The translations under genes were made by a program, and so were the position numbers. This document shows positions 32,308-42,115 of a stretch of 64,000 nt of DNA, in pieces. This DNA is from Arthrobacter sp. ISL-48 (lineage in GTDB: Bacteria; Actinomycetota; Actinomycetes; Actinomycetales; Micrococcaceae). The notes beneath the pieces are model-generated. The model was given only the letters and a program-made list of their open reading frames with translations. It made no database searches and had not been told where the DNA came from. Position 1 is the stretch's first letter. Every line of letters begins with the position of its first letter. The stretch is from the NCBI RefSeq assembly GCF_018613805.1, contig NZ_JAGGPL010000021.1:1-64000 (forward strand), read 5' to 3'.

Positions 32308-32356
32308 AGCCAGTATCTCAAACTGGCTATGTAAATCAATGCCAGTTACCTGCCAG
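32308..32356. promoter_or_regulatory. YczR operator, repeated AGCCAGT half-sites
   Basis: AGCCAGT (32308-32314) and ACTGGCT (32322-32328) form a perfect inverted repeat with a 7-base spacer. GCCAGT (32341-32346) and GCCAG (32352-32356) repeat the half-site in direct orientation. Combined inverted and direct half-sites are typical of MocR operators. The region is the divergent YczR/YczE gap. Confidence 0.65.
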
Positions 32357-32365
32357 AGTGAATGA

Positions 32366-33028
32366 ATGATGATCCGCAGACTCCTCCAGCTCTTCACCGG
32401 CCTTGCCATGTACGGCATCTCCTTGGCCGTCTTCATCCGCGCCGGCCTGGGCCTGGACCCCTGGGATGTATTCCATCAGGGACTGGCCAGCAAGACCGGC
32501 CTGAGCATCGGAGTGGTTGTCATCGCCGTGAGCTTCCTGGTGCTGCTCCTCTGGATTCCGCTACGCCAGTGGCCTGGATTCGGCACGCTGTGCAACGCAG
32601 TTCTGGTGGGCGTGTTCGCTGATATCGGCCTGGCCCTGATCCCCGGTGTTTCGCACCTCGGCGGCCAGATCGCGATGCTGGCCGGCGCCGTGCTACTGAA
32701 TGCAATCGCCTCAGCGTGCTATATCGGTGCACGGTTCGGCCCCGGCGCGCGTGATGGCCTGATGACCGGCCTCGCCCGCCGCACCGGCTGGTCCGTCCGG
32801 GTGTCCCGCACCCTGATCGAGGTAGTGGTGCTGGGCGTTGGGTGGCTGCTGGGCGGTTCGGTGGGTGTGGGCACTGTGGTGTACGCCCTGGCCATCGGGC
32901 CCCTGGTCCAGTTGCTGCTGCCGCGTTTTATGGTCCCCGCGGCACTTCCCGGCCAGGAGCATGGCGAGAGTGCTGTGGAGTCACGTGCCGTGGATTCCGA
33001 CAGACGGGACGCCGCTCCGCATAGTTGA
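32366..33028 (+). CDS. yczE: YczE/YyaS/YitT-family membrane protein
   Basis: This 220-residue membrane protein has about five helices. FTGLAMYGISLAVFIRAGLGLDPWDVFHQGLA is the characteristic first helix and loop of YczE. GPGARDGLMTGLARRTGW and GWLLGGSVGVGTVVYALAIGPLVQ follow. Its role in bacteria is unclear; transport of a PLP-related or thiol compound has been proposed for relatives. It is controlled by the divergent YczR. Confidence 0.85.
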   Translation: MMIRRLLQLFTGLAMYGISLAVFIRAGLGLDPWDVFHQGLASKTGLSIGVVVIAVSFLVLLLWIPLRQWPGFGTLCNAVLVGVFADIGLALIPGVSHLGGQIAMLAGAVLLNAIASACYIGARFGPGARDGLMTGLARRTGWSVRVSRTLIEVVVLGVGWLLGGSVGVGTVVYALAIGPLVQLLLPRFMVPAALPGQEHGESAVESRAVDSDRRDAAPHS

Positions 33029-33063
33029 AAGGTGGCCCAGCCCGGGCCGCCATCGGCGCAACG

Positions 33064-33894
33064 CTAAGACAGCAACGGCTGGCACTGTGGGCAGAAATAG
33101 ATATTCCGCTCTTCCTCGCCGCCGGGTTTGCCCAGGACGCCCCGTCGGATGGGCGTCCGGCATTTCAGGCAGGGCTGGTGCTCTCGCCCGTAGACCCAGT
33201 GGCCGGCGCGGCCCGCCATCCTTCCCACGGGCATTCCGCGGGGATTGAGGACGGTCACTCGGCGGCCCGGGCCCAGGTTGGCTTCGAGGAGCTGTTTGGC
33301 GTCAGTCATCAGGGTCCTGAGGTCCGGAACGGCCGAAATGGGCGACGCCGGGTGGACGCCAGAAAGGAAGCAGGCCTCGCAGCGGTAGATGTTGCCGATG
33401 CCCGCAAGGTTGCGCTGGTCCAGCAGCGCGACACCGATGGGGACGTCCGGTGCGGCCCGGATCCGCCGTTCGGCTTCAGCCGGGTCCCAGCCAGCGCCCA
33501 GCAGATCGGGTCCCAGGTGGCCTACGATCGAATCCTCGTCAGCGGTGCGGACCACCTCCACGATGCCCAGGGAGAAGCCGACGGCGTCTGCCGCGGCCGT
33601 GCGGAGCACGCACCGGGCAGTAAACCCGGGTTTCCGCCAGCGTCCCCCGGGCGGGTAGACCTGCCACGCGCCCTCCATCTTCAGGTGCGAGTGGATGGTG
33701 AGCTTCTGATCGTCCGGCCCTTGTACGCGCATGAGCAGGTGCTTACCGCGTGGGACCACTTCTTCCACTGTCCAGCCCGCCAGGTTGAGGGTGGCGAACC
33801 GAGGCACGCGGAAGTCGGTGCCGGTGAGCTTCTGCCCGGACAAGGCTTTGTGCAGCTGGCTGGCGACGCGCCAGACGGAGTCGCCTTCAGGCAC
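33064..33894 (-). CDS. nei: Fpg/Nei-family DNA glycosylase (endonuclease VIII-like)
   Basis: This 276-residue protein starts MPEGDSVWRVASQL; Pro2 and Glu3 are the catalytic residues of the family. The helix-two-turn-helix segment (VALLDQRNLAGIGNIYRCEACF) and a C-terminal zinc finger with CLKC and CPQC pairs are both present. It excises oxidised pyrimidines and nicks the abasic site. The sequence is closer to actinobacterial Nei2 than to MutM. Confidence 0.9.
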   Translation of the reverse strand: MPEGDSVWRVASQLHKALSGQKLTGTDFRVPRFATLNLAGWTVEEVVPRGKHLLMRVQGPDDQKLTIHSHLKMEGAWQVYPPGGRWRKPGFTARCVLRTAAADAVGFSLGIVEVVRTADEDSIVGHLGPDLLGAGWDPAEAERRIRAAPDVPIGVALLDQRNLAGIGNIYRCEACFLSGVHPASPISAVPDLRTLMTDAKQLLEANLGPGRRVTVLNPRGMPVGRMAGRAGHWVYGREHQPCLKCRTPIRRGVLGKPGGEEERNIYFCPQCQPLLS

Positions 33895-33920
33895 GGATTT
33901 CCACCTTGAGGATGCTCACG

Positions 33921-36900
33921 TCACGCACGGATCCTCAGCCCCTTGGGGGTGGAGTAGGCCCCTGCGGCCGCCAGTGCTGTGGCCACCGGGGTGTCCAGGA
34001 TGCCGTGGCCGTTAACCTTCTCCATGATCAGCTTGTCCACAGCTCCACGGGTTACGACGCCCACCAGGGCTGTGCCCGCGGCCGATAGTACGGCTCCGTC
34101 ATCACTGAAAGCCAGGAGTGTCTTCCCGCCGCGCTCCACGTACAGGACCAGGGCGCCGTCCACGAGAACCACCAGGGCCCCGGCCTTCCGCCCTGGCCGG
34201 TGCCCGGTTCCCGCCTCCTCATTGAGGGCGGGCCAGGGGAGCGCCGCACCATAGGGGTTGGCCGGATCCGTCGCCGCCAGGGCCAGCGCCACCGGTTCAG
34301 GCTTGGCCAGCTGGGTGTCCTCCGAGTAGGAGCGAAGCCGGTCCACTGTTGCCGGGACGGCGAATTGCGCTGCCCCCAGGTGTTCGATGAAGTACCCTCG
34401 CCGGCAGCGGCCTGCCTCTTCCAGCCGGGCCAGCACCTTGTACATCAGTCCGAAGCCGCCCAGGATCTGCTCTGCCATCACAGAGCCCCGCGTCACGACG
34501 CCATACCGGTCCAGCAGCAGCTCTGCGGTGGCGCGGGCGTGGATAGTCGGATCAAGTTCGGGCAGCGGAAGTGCCGCCCAGCGGCCTGCCGCCAGCGGGG
34601 GAGTGGCCGAAACTCCGGAGGCCGAGCCGTACCTCCCACCGCCCAGTCCGCCGCCCAGCCCCGCGCTCAGCCCGGCCGAGCCGAGCAGACCGGTGCCGTG
34701 CGAGCGGCCCAGCCGGCTCATCCGCGGAGCCCGTGCCCGGGGCGCGCGGGCAACCTGGCGGTGGGCCGTGTGGCCTCCGGCAATGAGGGCGCGCACCGGC
34801 GCGAATGTGTCCCCGGTGATCCGTCCGGCCCAGGCGAGGTCCCAGATTACGGACACCGCATCCTGGTCGCTCAGCACAGTGTCCATGCCGCCGGCCACCT
34901 CCGTCAGCTGGCGGAAGAAGTACCCGCCGCCGTTGTTCCGGAGGTGGTCGAGCAGCCGCTGCTGAGCGTCGCCCGGTTCGTATTCGATGGCGGGGTTCAG
35001 CGTCAGCTCGGCGGAATCTGCCAGATGGAGGCTTACCCAGCCGTCGTTTCCAGGTAGCGCCCCGGCCCCGGACCACAGGACCTCGCCAGCAGCCATGAGT
35101 TCGTCCAGCATGGCGGGCTGGTAGTTGGAGACCCTGCTGGCCAGGACCAGCGGCTCCCATGCCGAAGCCGGCACTGGTACCCCGGAGAGCTGATCAATGG
35201 CAGTGACAATGCCATCCAGTCCGCGCAGGGCTGGCTGGCCGCGTCCGGCACCCGGCGTCCGGACATGCTGCCAGGCGGGCAGGAAGCGACCGTACGCGGT
35301 GGCATCCACCGGCTCCACTTCGGCACGCAGCGCAGCCAGGGAACGACGGCGGAGCTTCCGGAGGACCTCTGCATCGCACCACTCGCTGGTGGTTGGCGGA
35401 CGTGGCGGTTCTTCGTGGAGGGCCTCTTCCTGCTGGTCCTCCGCTGTACGTTCCGGCCCTTTTTGAGGCTGGGCTCCGTGGGGACGGAATTCACCCTCCA
35501 CCACGCGGCCGTCGGTGGCGAGACGTTTCAGGGCGGTGCCGACGACAGCCACTCCCAGTCCCAGCCGGGCCGCGGCTTCCATGGCGGTGAAGGGCCCATG
35601 CGTGCGGGCATACCGAGAGACGAGGTCGCCCAACGGGTCGGCCACGGGTTCGATGAAAGCAAGTGGAACGCCCAGCGGCAGCGGAACACCGATGGCATCG
35701 CGAAGCCGGGCCGAGTCCTCCACCGCGGCAAAGCGCTCCACTCCGCCGATGTTCACCCTGATGGCGCGGTTGGCACGCTGCAGCGCGACCAGGTGGGAAG
35801 TGGCCACCCCTGTGCTGGCAGCGGGAGGATCAGGTTCTGCCGCGTCATCATCCGTGCCATTGGCGTCGTCGGCTTCGGCCCCGCCGTCGGCAGCCGTCTC
35901 CCCCATGAGCCGGGCAGCGACTTCCTCCGGTGCGAGCGGACCGAGGAGGCGGAGCAGATCCGCCACGCCCTCCATGCCGCGGGCGCGGCGGTCCGGCGCG
36001 AGGCGTTGGAGCTCGCGTTCCGTGGCTTCGATGACCCTGGCGTCCAGGAGTTCCCGGAGTTCAACCCGGCCGAGGAGTTCGTTCAGGAGCGTCGAGTCCA
36101 GGGCAAGGGCGGCGGCGCGGCGCTCGGCCAGCGGAGAGTCGCCCTCGTACAGGAATTGGGCAACGTACCCGAACAGCAGCGACTTGGCGAAAGGCGAGGG
36201 CTGCTGGGTGGTGGTCTGCACGATCCGCAGCTCGCGGCGTTCTATGGACGCGGCAATGTCCTTGAGCGCCGGAAGGTCGTAAACATCCTGGAGGCATTCC
36301 CGGACTGTTTCCAGGACGATGGGGAACGTGGGATATTTCCGGGCGACGTCAAGCAGTTGGGCGGACCGCTGGCGCTGCTGCCATAGCGGCTGCCGTTTAC
36401 CAGGGGTCTGGCGGGGGAGGAGCAAAGCGCGTGCGGCACACTCCCTGAAGCGGGAGGCGAAGAGCGCGCTGCCGCCGACTTCAGTGGTGACGATCTGCTC
36501 CAGCTCTTCGGGGTCGAAGAGGAAAAGTTCGGCTCCCGGCGGCTCATCCTCCATCATGGGGACACGCAGCACTATGCCGTCGTCGGCGGCCATCGCGGAG
36601 CCGTCCAGTCCGTACCGTTGCTGGAGCCGCTGCCCCACTGCGAGCGCCCACGGCGCGTGCACCGGCATGCCGAACGGGCTGTGCAGGATGACGCGCCAGT
36701 CGCCAAGTTCGTCATGGAAGCGCTCCACCACCAGGGTGGTGTCACTGGGGACCACCTCGGTGGCAAGCTTCTGTTCGGCCAGGTATTGGATGAGGTTGTT
36801 CGCCGCGAACTCGTCCAGCCCGCTCGCCTTGCAACGCTCCCCGGCCGGACCTGGGTCCGCGGCGGACAGTTCCCGCACGAAGGCTCCCAGGGCGCGGCCC

Positions 36901-38984
36901 AGGTCGACGGGACGCCCCAGTGAGTCCCCTTTCCAGAAGGGAAGCTTGCCCGGCTGCCCGAACGCAGGGGACACCAGCACGCGGTCGTGCGTGATGTCCT
37001 CGATTTTCCAGCTTGTGGCGCCCAGGGCAAAGATGTCTCCCACCCTGGATTCGTACACCATCTCCTCGTCCAGTTCACCCACGCGCCGGCCGCCTTTCGC
37101 AGGCGATGCCGGGGCGGCAGCTTTGCCGTCACCGCCGGAGGAAGCAGAGCCCTCAACTTCGGTGCCAATGATGTAGACGCCGAAGAGGCCGCGGTCCGGA
37201 ATGGTGCCGCCCGACGTCACCGCAAGCCGTTGGGCCCCGGGCCTGCCCTCAATGGTGCCTTCATTCCGGTCCCAGACAATCCTGGGGCGGAGCTCGGCGA
37301 ACTCGTCTGACGGGTAGCGGCCGGCCAACAGGTCCAGGGTCGCATCAAACGCGGAACGGGGGAGGGACGCGAACGGGGCTGACCGCCGGACGGTGGCAAA
37401 CCATTCCTCCACATCGATGCTGCCCAGGGCAGTAGCCGCCACGGTCTGCTGCGCCAGGATATCCAGCGGGTTGGCGGGGACGCTGAGCCGTTCGATCTTT
37501 CCTTCGAGCATCCTTTCCACGGTGATCGCGGTGTGCACGAGATCTGCCCGGTGCTTGGGAAACAGCACACCCTGCGATATTTCGCCTACCTGATGCCCGG
37601 CGCGGCCCACGCGCTGCAGGCCGCTGGCCACGGAGGGTGGGGACTCGACCTGGACCACGAGGTCCACGGCGCCCATGTCGATGCCAAGTTCCAGGGATGA
37701 GGTGGCCACAACACAGCGCAGCCGCCCGGATTTGAGATCATCCTCAATCAGTGCGCGCTGGTCCTTGGAGACAGAGCCGTGATGGGCGCGGGCCAGCACC
37801 GGATCGGCGCCCGAGGTGCTGCCGGCCTGCGCCATCATGTGCGCCGGTGTGGCCGTCGACGCCGGAGCCCCGGCGGCCGGAGAGGGCTCTCGCCGGATGT
37901 GTGAGGCCGGATCATCCCATCCTCCGCCGACCGCTATCAGCTGGCGCTCGGCGTAGATTTCGTTGAGCCGGGCCGTGAGTCGCTCGGCCAGGCGTCGGGA
38001 ATTGGCGAACACGATGGTGGACTGGTTGGCCAGCACCAGGTCAACGATTTTCTCTTCCACATGAGGCCAGATGGAGGCCTGCGGCTGAAGCCCCGAGGCC
38101 GGTCCGGAGTCAAAGGCGCCTGCTGCTCCTTGGAGATCGGACATGTCCTCTACAGGCACGGAGACGGAGAGGTCCCAGTTTTTTCGGGAGGCGGGTGCCA
38201 CGATTTCCACCGGCGCCGAGCCGGCGAGGAACTGCGCCACAAGCTCCCGCGGCTCCACTGTGGCCGAGAGCCCGATCCGCTGGGCAGGTTTGGGCAGCAA
38301 CGCATCCAGCCGCTCCAGGGAGACTGCCAAGTGGGCGCCCCGCTTGCTGCCAGCCACCGCGTGAACCTCGTCCACGATGATGGTGTCCACCTCGGCGAGG
38401 GTCTCCCGCGCCCTGGAAGTGAGCATCAGGAACAGGGACTCGGGGGTGGTGATGAGGATATCCGGCGGATGGCTGAGCAGCGCGCGGCGGTCCGCCGTCG
38501 TCGTGTCTCCCGACCTCACCCCCACGGTGATCAGCGGTGCCGGAAGCCCGAGGCGCTTGGCGGTCTGGGTAATGCCGATCAGGGGCGAGCGGAGGTTCCT
38601 TTCCACGTCCACACCGAGGGCTTTCAGAGGCGAGATATACAGCACACGCGTCTTGGTCTGGGGCGTGCGCTTACGCCCGCCCTTCTTCGTGGAGGGGGCA
38701 TCGATCCCGGGCAGTTCCGGATCCGGTGGCGGCGCCGAGGCCAGCAGCCTGTCCAGTGCCCACAGGAAGGCCGCAAGCGTCTTTCCGGAGCCAGTCGGTG
38801 CCACCACCAGGGCGTGCGAGCCGGAGGAAATAGCGTTCCATGCTCCCTCCTGGGCCGGCGTGGGTTCGGAGAAGGCGCCGAGGAACCAGTCACGGGTGGG
38901 CCGGCTGAAACGGCCCAGTGGCGTTCCCGGGCGGGCTGTTGATCCCGCCCCCGATTTTGCTTCCGCTGGCTGCTCCTCCTGCAT
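33921..38984 (-). CDS. lhr: Lhr-family ATP-dependent DNA helicase
   Basis: From ATG 38984 (MQEEQPAEAK) this is a roughly 1687-residue protein; in-frame codons continue upstream but overlap the neighbouring gene. Helicase motifs: APTGSGKTLAAFLWALDRLL (I), ISPLKALGVDVERNLRSPL (Ia), IIVDEVHAVAGSKRGAHL (II), GLSATVE (III), QRVGRAGHQVGEIS (VI). The long C-terminal Lhr extension follows, including winged-helix repeats. Lhr unwinds DNA and RNA-DNA hybrids in 3'-5' direction in repair. Its length suits the full Lhr-core plus Lhr-CTD type. Confidence 0.92.
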   Translation of the reverse strand: MQEEQPAEAKSGAGSTARPGTPLGRFSRPTRDWFLGAFSEPTPAQEGAWNAISSGSHALVVAPTGSGKTLAAFLWALDRLLASAPPPDPELPGIDAPSTKKGGRKRTPQTKTRVLYISPLKALGVDVERNLRSPLIGITQTAKRLGLPAPLITVGVRSGDTTTADRRALLSHPPDILITTPESLFLMLTSRARETLAEVDTIIVDEVHAVAGSKRGAHLAVSLERLDALLPKPAQRIGLSATVEPRELVAQFLAGSAPVEIVAPASRKNWDLSVSVPVEDMSDLQGAAGAFDSGPASGLQPQASIWPHVEEKIVDLVLANQSTIVFANSRRLAERLTARLNEIYAERQLIAVGGGWDDPASHIRREPSPAAGAPASTATPAHMMAQAGSTSGADPVLARAHHGSVSKDQRALIEDDLKSGRLRCVVATSSLELGIDMGAVDLVVQVESPPSVASGLQRVGRAGHQVGEISQGVLFPKHRADLVHTAITVERMLEGKIERLSVPANPLDILAQQTVAATALGSIDVEEWFATVRRSAPFASLPRSAFDATLDLLAGRYPSDEFAELRPRIVWDRNEGTIEGRPGAQRLAVTSGGTIPDRGLFGVYIIGTEVEGSASSGGDGKAAAPASPAKGGRRVGELDEEMVYESRVGDIFALGATSWKIEDITHDRVLVSPAFGQPGKLPFWKGDSLGRPVDLGRALGAFVRELSAADPGPAGERCKASGLDEFAANNLIQYLAEQKLATEVVPSDTTLVVERFHDELGDWRVILHSPFGMPVHAPWALAVGQRLQQRYGLDGSAMAADDGIVLRVPMMEDEPPGAELFLFDPEELEQIVTTEVGGSALFASRFRECAARALLLPRQTPGKRQPLWQQRQRSAQLLDVARKYPTFPIVLETVRECLQDVYDLPALKDIAASIERRELRIVQTTTQQPSPFAKSLLFGYVAQFLYEGDSPLAERRAAALALDSTLLNELLGRVELRELLDARVIEATERELQRLAPDRRARGMEGVADLLRLLGPLAPEEVAARLMGETAADGGAEADDANGTDDDAAEPDPPAASTGVATSHLVALQRANRAIRVNIGGVERFAAVEDSARLRDAIGVPLPLGVPLAFIEPVADPLGDLVSRYARTHGPFTAMEAAARLGLGVAVVGTALKRLATDGRVVEGEFRPHGAQPQKGPERTAEDQQEEALHEEPPRPPTTSEWCDAEVLRKLRRRSLAALRAEVEPVDATAYGRFLPAWQHVRTPGAGRGQPALRGLDGIVTAIDQLSGVPVPASAWEPLVLASRVSNYQPAMLDELMAAGEVLWSGAGALPGNDGWVSLHLADSAELTLNPAIEYEPGDAQQRLLDHLRNNGGGYFFRQLTEVAGGMDTVLSDQDAVSVIWDLAWAGRITGDTFAPVRALIAGGHTAHRQVARAPRARAPRMSRLGRSHGTGLLGSAGLSAGLGGGLGGGRYGSASGVSATPPLAAGRWAALPLPELDPTIHARATAELLLDRYGVVTRGSVMAEQILGGFGLMYKVLARLEEAGRCRRGYFIEHLGAAQFAVPATVDRLRSYSEDTQLAKPEPVALALAATDPANPYGAALPWPALNEEAGTGHRPGRKAGALVVLVDGALVLYVERGGKTLLAFSDDGAVLSAAGTALVGVVTRGAVDKLIMEKVNGHGILDTPVATALAAAGAYSTPKGLRIRA

Positions 38985-39030
38985 GCCTCCATCATGCCCT
39001 AACCCGCCGACAGGAATGCCTGCCCTGCGG

Positions 39031-40596
39031 TCAAGCGGAGTCTGTCCGGGGGAGATCCTTGGTAGCAGGGCCTTCGAGCAACCGCCCGTCGCTGCTGAAA
39101 CGGGATCCATGAAGGGGGCAGTCCCAGGTCAGCTCGCTGTCGTTCCAATGGACGATTCCGCCCAGATGGGTGCAGACGGCGGAGAGCCGGCATGTTGTTC
39201 CGTTGACCGTGGAGGCCGCTATCGGCCGGGATCCCTCGCGGAAAACCCTGCCTTCGCCGTCGGCAGGCCGGACAGCGGGATCCGGCCGGGCGCCGTCGGC
39301 AGGCTCATTTACCGTCCCGGGCTCGAGGTCGTCCGCCGTCGTCCCTTGCGTGCTGCCGCCCGCGGCCACCCGTCCGTAGTCTTTGGCCAACTTGGCTGCG
39401 ACCCCTCCGTTCAGCCCGACGGCGGAGAGGACGCCTGCAGGTGAAGTGACCCGGTGGTGGATGGTGTCCGCCCAGGGCAGTTGGCCGCCGAGAATATCCG
39501 CGGAGATGCCCAGGGCCGCGGCCACGGCGTTGGTCATGCCCCACTTGTTGTAGCCCGTGCCGATGAACACGTGCCCGTGGCCCCGCGGCATTTTGCCGAA
39601 GAACGGCATGAGGTTGGTGGCCTGGTAGTCCTGCGCCGACCAGGTGTGCGTGGGTACCGCACCCGGAAAATGCTCCGCGGCCCACGCCAGCAGTCCGGAA
39701 AGGTGTTCCTTTTCCGACGTCGCCTGTCCCACCGGATGCCCGTGCCCGCCCACCAGCAAAAGTCTCCGGCCGCCGGTCTCGTAATCGCGGAGAGAATGCG
39801 TGGGCTGTTCCACCGAGATGTACATCCCGGGCGGTGGCACTTGACCTGCAGGCAGTTCCAGCGCGGCCGCGTAGGAGCGGTTCGGCTTCAGCTTGGCAAA
39901 GTAGAGGCCGCGGTTAAGGACTGGGGTCCCCGTGGCGAGCACAACCTCGTTGGCCGTCACGCTTCCCTGGTCTGTGTGCACGGTGGCGGGGCCACTTCCC
40001 GTGACGTCCCGGAGCCGCACTCCGCAGACAATGCTTCCGCCCCGGTCCCTGACGTCGCCCAGAAGCGTGTCCAGGACATGCATGGGGTTGATCTGCGCCT
40101 GGTCAGGCAGCCGCACGGCGCCATGCACCGCGAAGGGCAGCCCGGCGTCCCGCACGAAGTCCACATCAAGGCCCGCGGTGGCCGCCGCACTCAGCTCTTC
40201 GCGGAGGGTTTCAGCGCCTTGCGCGCTCGCGGCGTACGTGTAGGCATCCCGTCGCTGGTAAGGAACGTTGTGCTCGTCGAGGTAGCGGAGCAGCCACGCC
40301 TGCCCCTCCCGGTTTGCCTCCACGTAGGCGCCTACCTGCTTCTGTGAGTATTGCCTGGATAAGGCCGACAGTGCGGTGCCCTGAAGCAGGGTGACTTTCG
40401 CCGTCGTGTTGCCGGTGGTGACGGCGCCGGGGTACCGGGCTTCGAGGACCAGGACTTTCTGTCCAGACCTGGCGAGCAACAGCGCGGTCACCAGTCCGGT
40501 AAGCCCGGCGCCTGCCACTACCGCGTCGTAGCTGCTGCCCGGCTCGAAGGCGTCAGGAGTGAATGTTTCCTCGCGGTCCAACCAAAGTGACTTCAT
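39031..40596 (-). CDS. FAD-dependent oxidoreductase with C-terminal Rieske domain
   Basis: This 521-residue protein has an FAD/NAD dinucleotide motif near its N-terminus (YDAVVAGAGLTGLVTALLLARSGQKVLVLEAR) and a DadA-like body. The last 70 residues hold a Rieske 2Fe-2S site, CTHLGGIVHWN and WDCPLHGSRFSSDG, with Cys-x-His and Cys-x2-His intact. Relatives are annotated as gamma-glutamylputrescine-oxidase-like FAD/Rieske proteins; the substrate is unknown. It is divergent from the DUF4383 gene. Confidence 0.9.
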   Translation of the reverse strand: MKSLWLDREETFTPDAFEPGSSYDAVVAGAGLTGLVTALLLARSGQKVLVLEARYPGAVTTGNTTAKVTLLQGTALSALSRQYSQKQVGAYVEANREGQAWLLRYLDEHNVPYQRRDAYTYAASAQGAETLREELSAAATAGLDVDFVRDAGLPFAVHGAVRLPDQAQINPMHVLDTLLGDVRDRGGSIVCGVRLRDVTGSGPATVHTDQGSVTANEVVLATGTPVLNRGLYFAKLKPNRSYAAALELPAGQVPPPGMYISVEQPTHSLRDYETGGRRLLLVGGHGHPVGQATSEKEHLSGLLAWAAEHFPGAVPTHTWSAQDYQATNLMPFFGKMPRGHGHVFIGTGYNKWGMTNAVAAALGISADILGGQLPWADTIHHRVTSPAGVLSAVGLNGGVAAKLAKDYGRVAAGGSTQGTTADDLEPGTVNEPADGARPDPAVRPADGEGRVFREGSRPIAASTVNGTTCRLSAVCTHLGGIVHWNDSELTWDCPLHGSRFSSDGRLLEGPATKDLPRTDSA

Positions 40597-40689
40597 GCAC
40601 GCTCAACCTGCCTCTGGTCTGTGCGGCCCCTCAAAGCGGCCATTTGTGATGGGTCCGTTATGAACCTGACTGATCACTCAATGATTTGA

Positions 40690-40701
40690 TAAGTATACTT
40701 A
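40690..40701. promoter_or_regulatory. 12-base perfect palindrome upstream of DUF4383 gene
   Basis: TAAGTATACTTA is a perfect palindrome in the 188-base gap between the divergent FAD-Rieske and DUF4383 genes. The AT-rich nature in GC-rich DNA suggests a protein-binding site or promoter element. No regulator gene is adjacent. Confidence 0.35.
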
Positions 40702-40784
40702 CGATGTCGGTGCTTAAGTCGATGATTGTGGCTCCGCCGGCAGGCAATGTGCACGTTCAACGACGAATAAATCCAGGAGTGATC

Positions 40785-41252
40785 ATGACAACGAACTCAG
40801 ACGGACGCACTTTAGGCCGGACCACCATCCAGAAAGCAGCGCTTGCCGTGGGCGTGGTCTTCGCGCTGGTCGGTATCCTGGGCTTCATCCCGGGCATCAC
40901 CAGCAACTATGGGTCGCTGGGCATGGCAGGCCACGAGTCCGGGGCCATGCTGCTGGGAGTTTTCCAGGTGTCTGTCCTGCACAACATCGTCCACCTCCTG
41001 TTCGGCGCAGCGGGCATCGCGATGGCGCGCAGTGCAGCCCAGTCCCGAAATTACTTGCTGGTGGGCGGGGCCATCTATCTTGTCCTCTGGGTGTACGGCC
41101 TTCTGGTGGGACAGGACAGCGCGGCGAATTTCGTGCCACTCAACACAGCTGACAACTGGCTGCACCTGGTCCTCGGCCTCGGCATGATTGGCCTGGGCGT
41201 GGCGCTCTCACGCGGCACTTCACGGGCAGGACGCACCACGACGGCGCACTGA
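40785..41252 (+). CDS. DUF4383 family membrane protein
   Basis: From ATG 40785, with AGGAG 5 bases upstream, this is a 155-residue protein with four hydrophobic helices (GVVFALVGILGFIPGIT, SVLHNIVHLLFGAAGIAMA, YLLVGGAIYLVLWVYGLLVG, LVLGLGMIGLGVALS). GFIPGIT...LLGVFQVSVLHNIVHLLFG is the DUF4383 signature. Function is unknown. Confidence 0.85.
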   Translation: MTTNSDGRTLGRTTIQKAALAVGVVFALVGILGFIPGITSNYGSLGMAGHESGAMLLGVFQVSVLHNIVHLLFGAAGIAMARSAAQSRNYLLVGGAIYLVLWVYGLLVGQDSAANFVPLNTADNWLHLVLGLGMIGLGVALSRGTSRAGRTTTAH

Positions 41253-41271
41253 CGCAGGACGCTCAAAGCAC

Positions 41272-41319
41272 GCCGGGCCCGACCAGCCGCGCCTCTCCCA
41301 GCCGGGCCCGACCAGCCGC
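41272..41319. repeat. Two direct copies of a 19-base GC-rich repeat
   Basis: GCCGGGCCCGACCAGCCGC occurs at 41272-41290 and again at 41301-41319 (period 29). It lies between the convergent DUF4383 and DUF4232 genes. GGGCCC inside each copy is self-complementary. It may contribute to transcription termination. Confidence 0.5.
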
Positions 41320-41323
41320 ACCG

Positions 41324-41965
41324 TTAGGCCGGCTGGAAGGTCCCGATGGTGAGCAGTTCGATTTCCGCGTTGCTGCAAGCCTTTGTGGGCTGTGGCAGGA
41401 ATATGGAGGCGGTGTCCTCTGGAGGGTAGATCCGATAGCCGCCGGCATCCACGCCGGTGCAGTCAGGGTAGTTCTCGGCGTGGGTGTACCGGAGCACGGC
41501 AGACCCCGACTGGCCCGGCGCGAGCAGGACGTCCGCGGCAGGAGCCGATTCGTCGCGCTTGGCCGGGGCGCCGATGGGTGCACCCGACGCGTCCGCGGCC
41601 AGTGAAACGCCGGGGAAGCCACTGAGCAGGCACGGCTCGGCGCCGGTGTTGGTGAGGAGCAGCTTCATGTAGATGCTGCCCGCCGCCCCGCCGCCCGTTG
41701 CATCCGTTGAGGCTGAAAGGCTGACCGCTTTGCAGAGCGCCGGCCCTGCGGTAGCGGCAGGTGTGGACGGCGACGACGATTGCGAGGACGCGCTCGACGA
41801 CGCGCTCGGGGACGCCGACGTCGTGGACGGGCTGGCGGAGCTGGTGCCCGGCTGTGTCGTCCCTTGGCCCTGTGGCTGGGCGGGGCCGCACGCGGTGAGC
41901 ATGAGCGCCGCCGCGGCTACCGCCGTCGTGATAACAAACCCCTGTGAGAATCGCTGAGACGTCAT
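41324..41965 (-). CDS. DUF4232 domain lipoprotein
   Basis: This 213-residue protein has a signal peptide with lipobox LTAC (Cys26), then a Ser/Thr/Pro-rich linker at about residues 35-72, and a DUF4232 beta-sandwich from about 75 to 213 (YMKLLLTNTGAEPCLLSGFPGVSL). It is a surface lipoprotein of actinobacterial type. Function is unknown. Confidence 0.85.
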   Translation of the reverse strand: MTSQRFSQGFVITTAVAAAALMLTACGPAQPQGQGTTQPGTSSASPSTTSASPSASSSASSQSSSPSTPAATAGPALCKAVSLSASTDATGGGAAGSIYMKLLLTNTGAEPCLLSGFPGVSLAADASGAPIGAPAKRDESAPAADVLLAPGQSGSAVLRYTHAENYPDCTGVDAGGYRIYPPEDTASIFLPQPTKACSNAEIELLTIGTFQPA

Positions 41966-42115
41966 GGCACAACCATTGCCGCCGGTGTTGCCTGAGTCAA
42001 CGATGCCACGAGCAACTGGGGAGATTTGATGCCCGGATCGTGATCATCCAGGCAGGAGGACAAACGTCAGCATCCGCCGGATCCGGAGTCTTTCAGGGAC
42101 GTGGCTGAAACGAGC

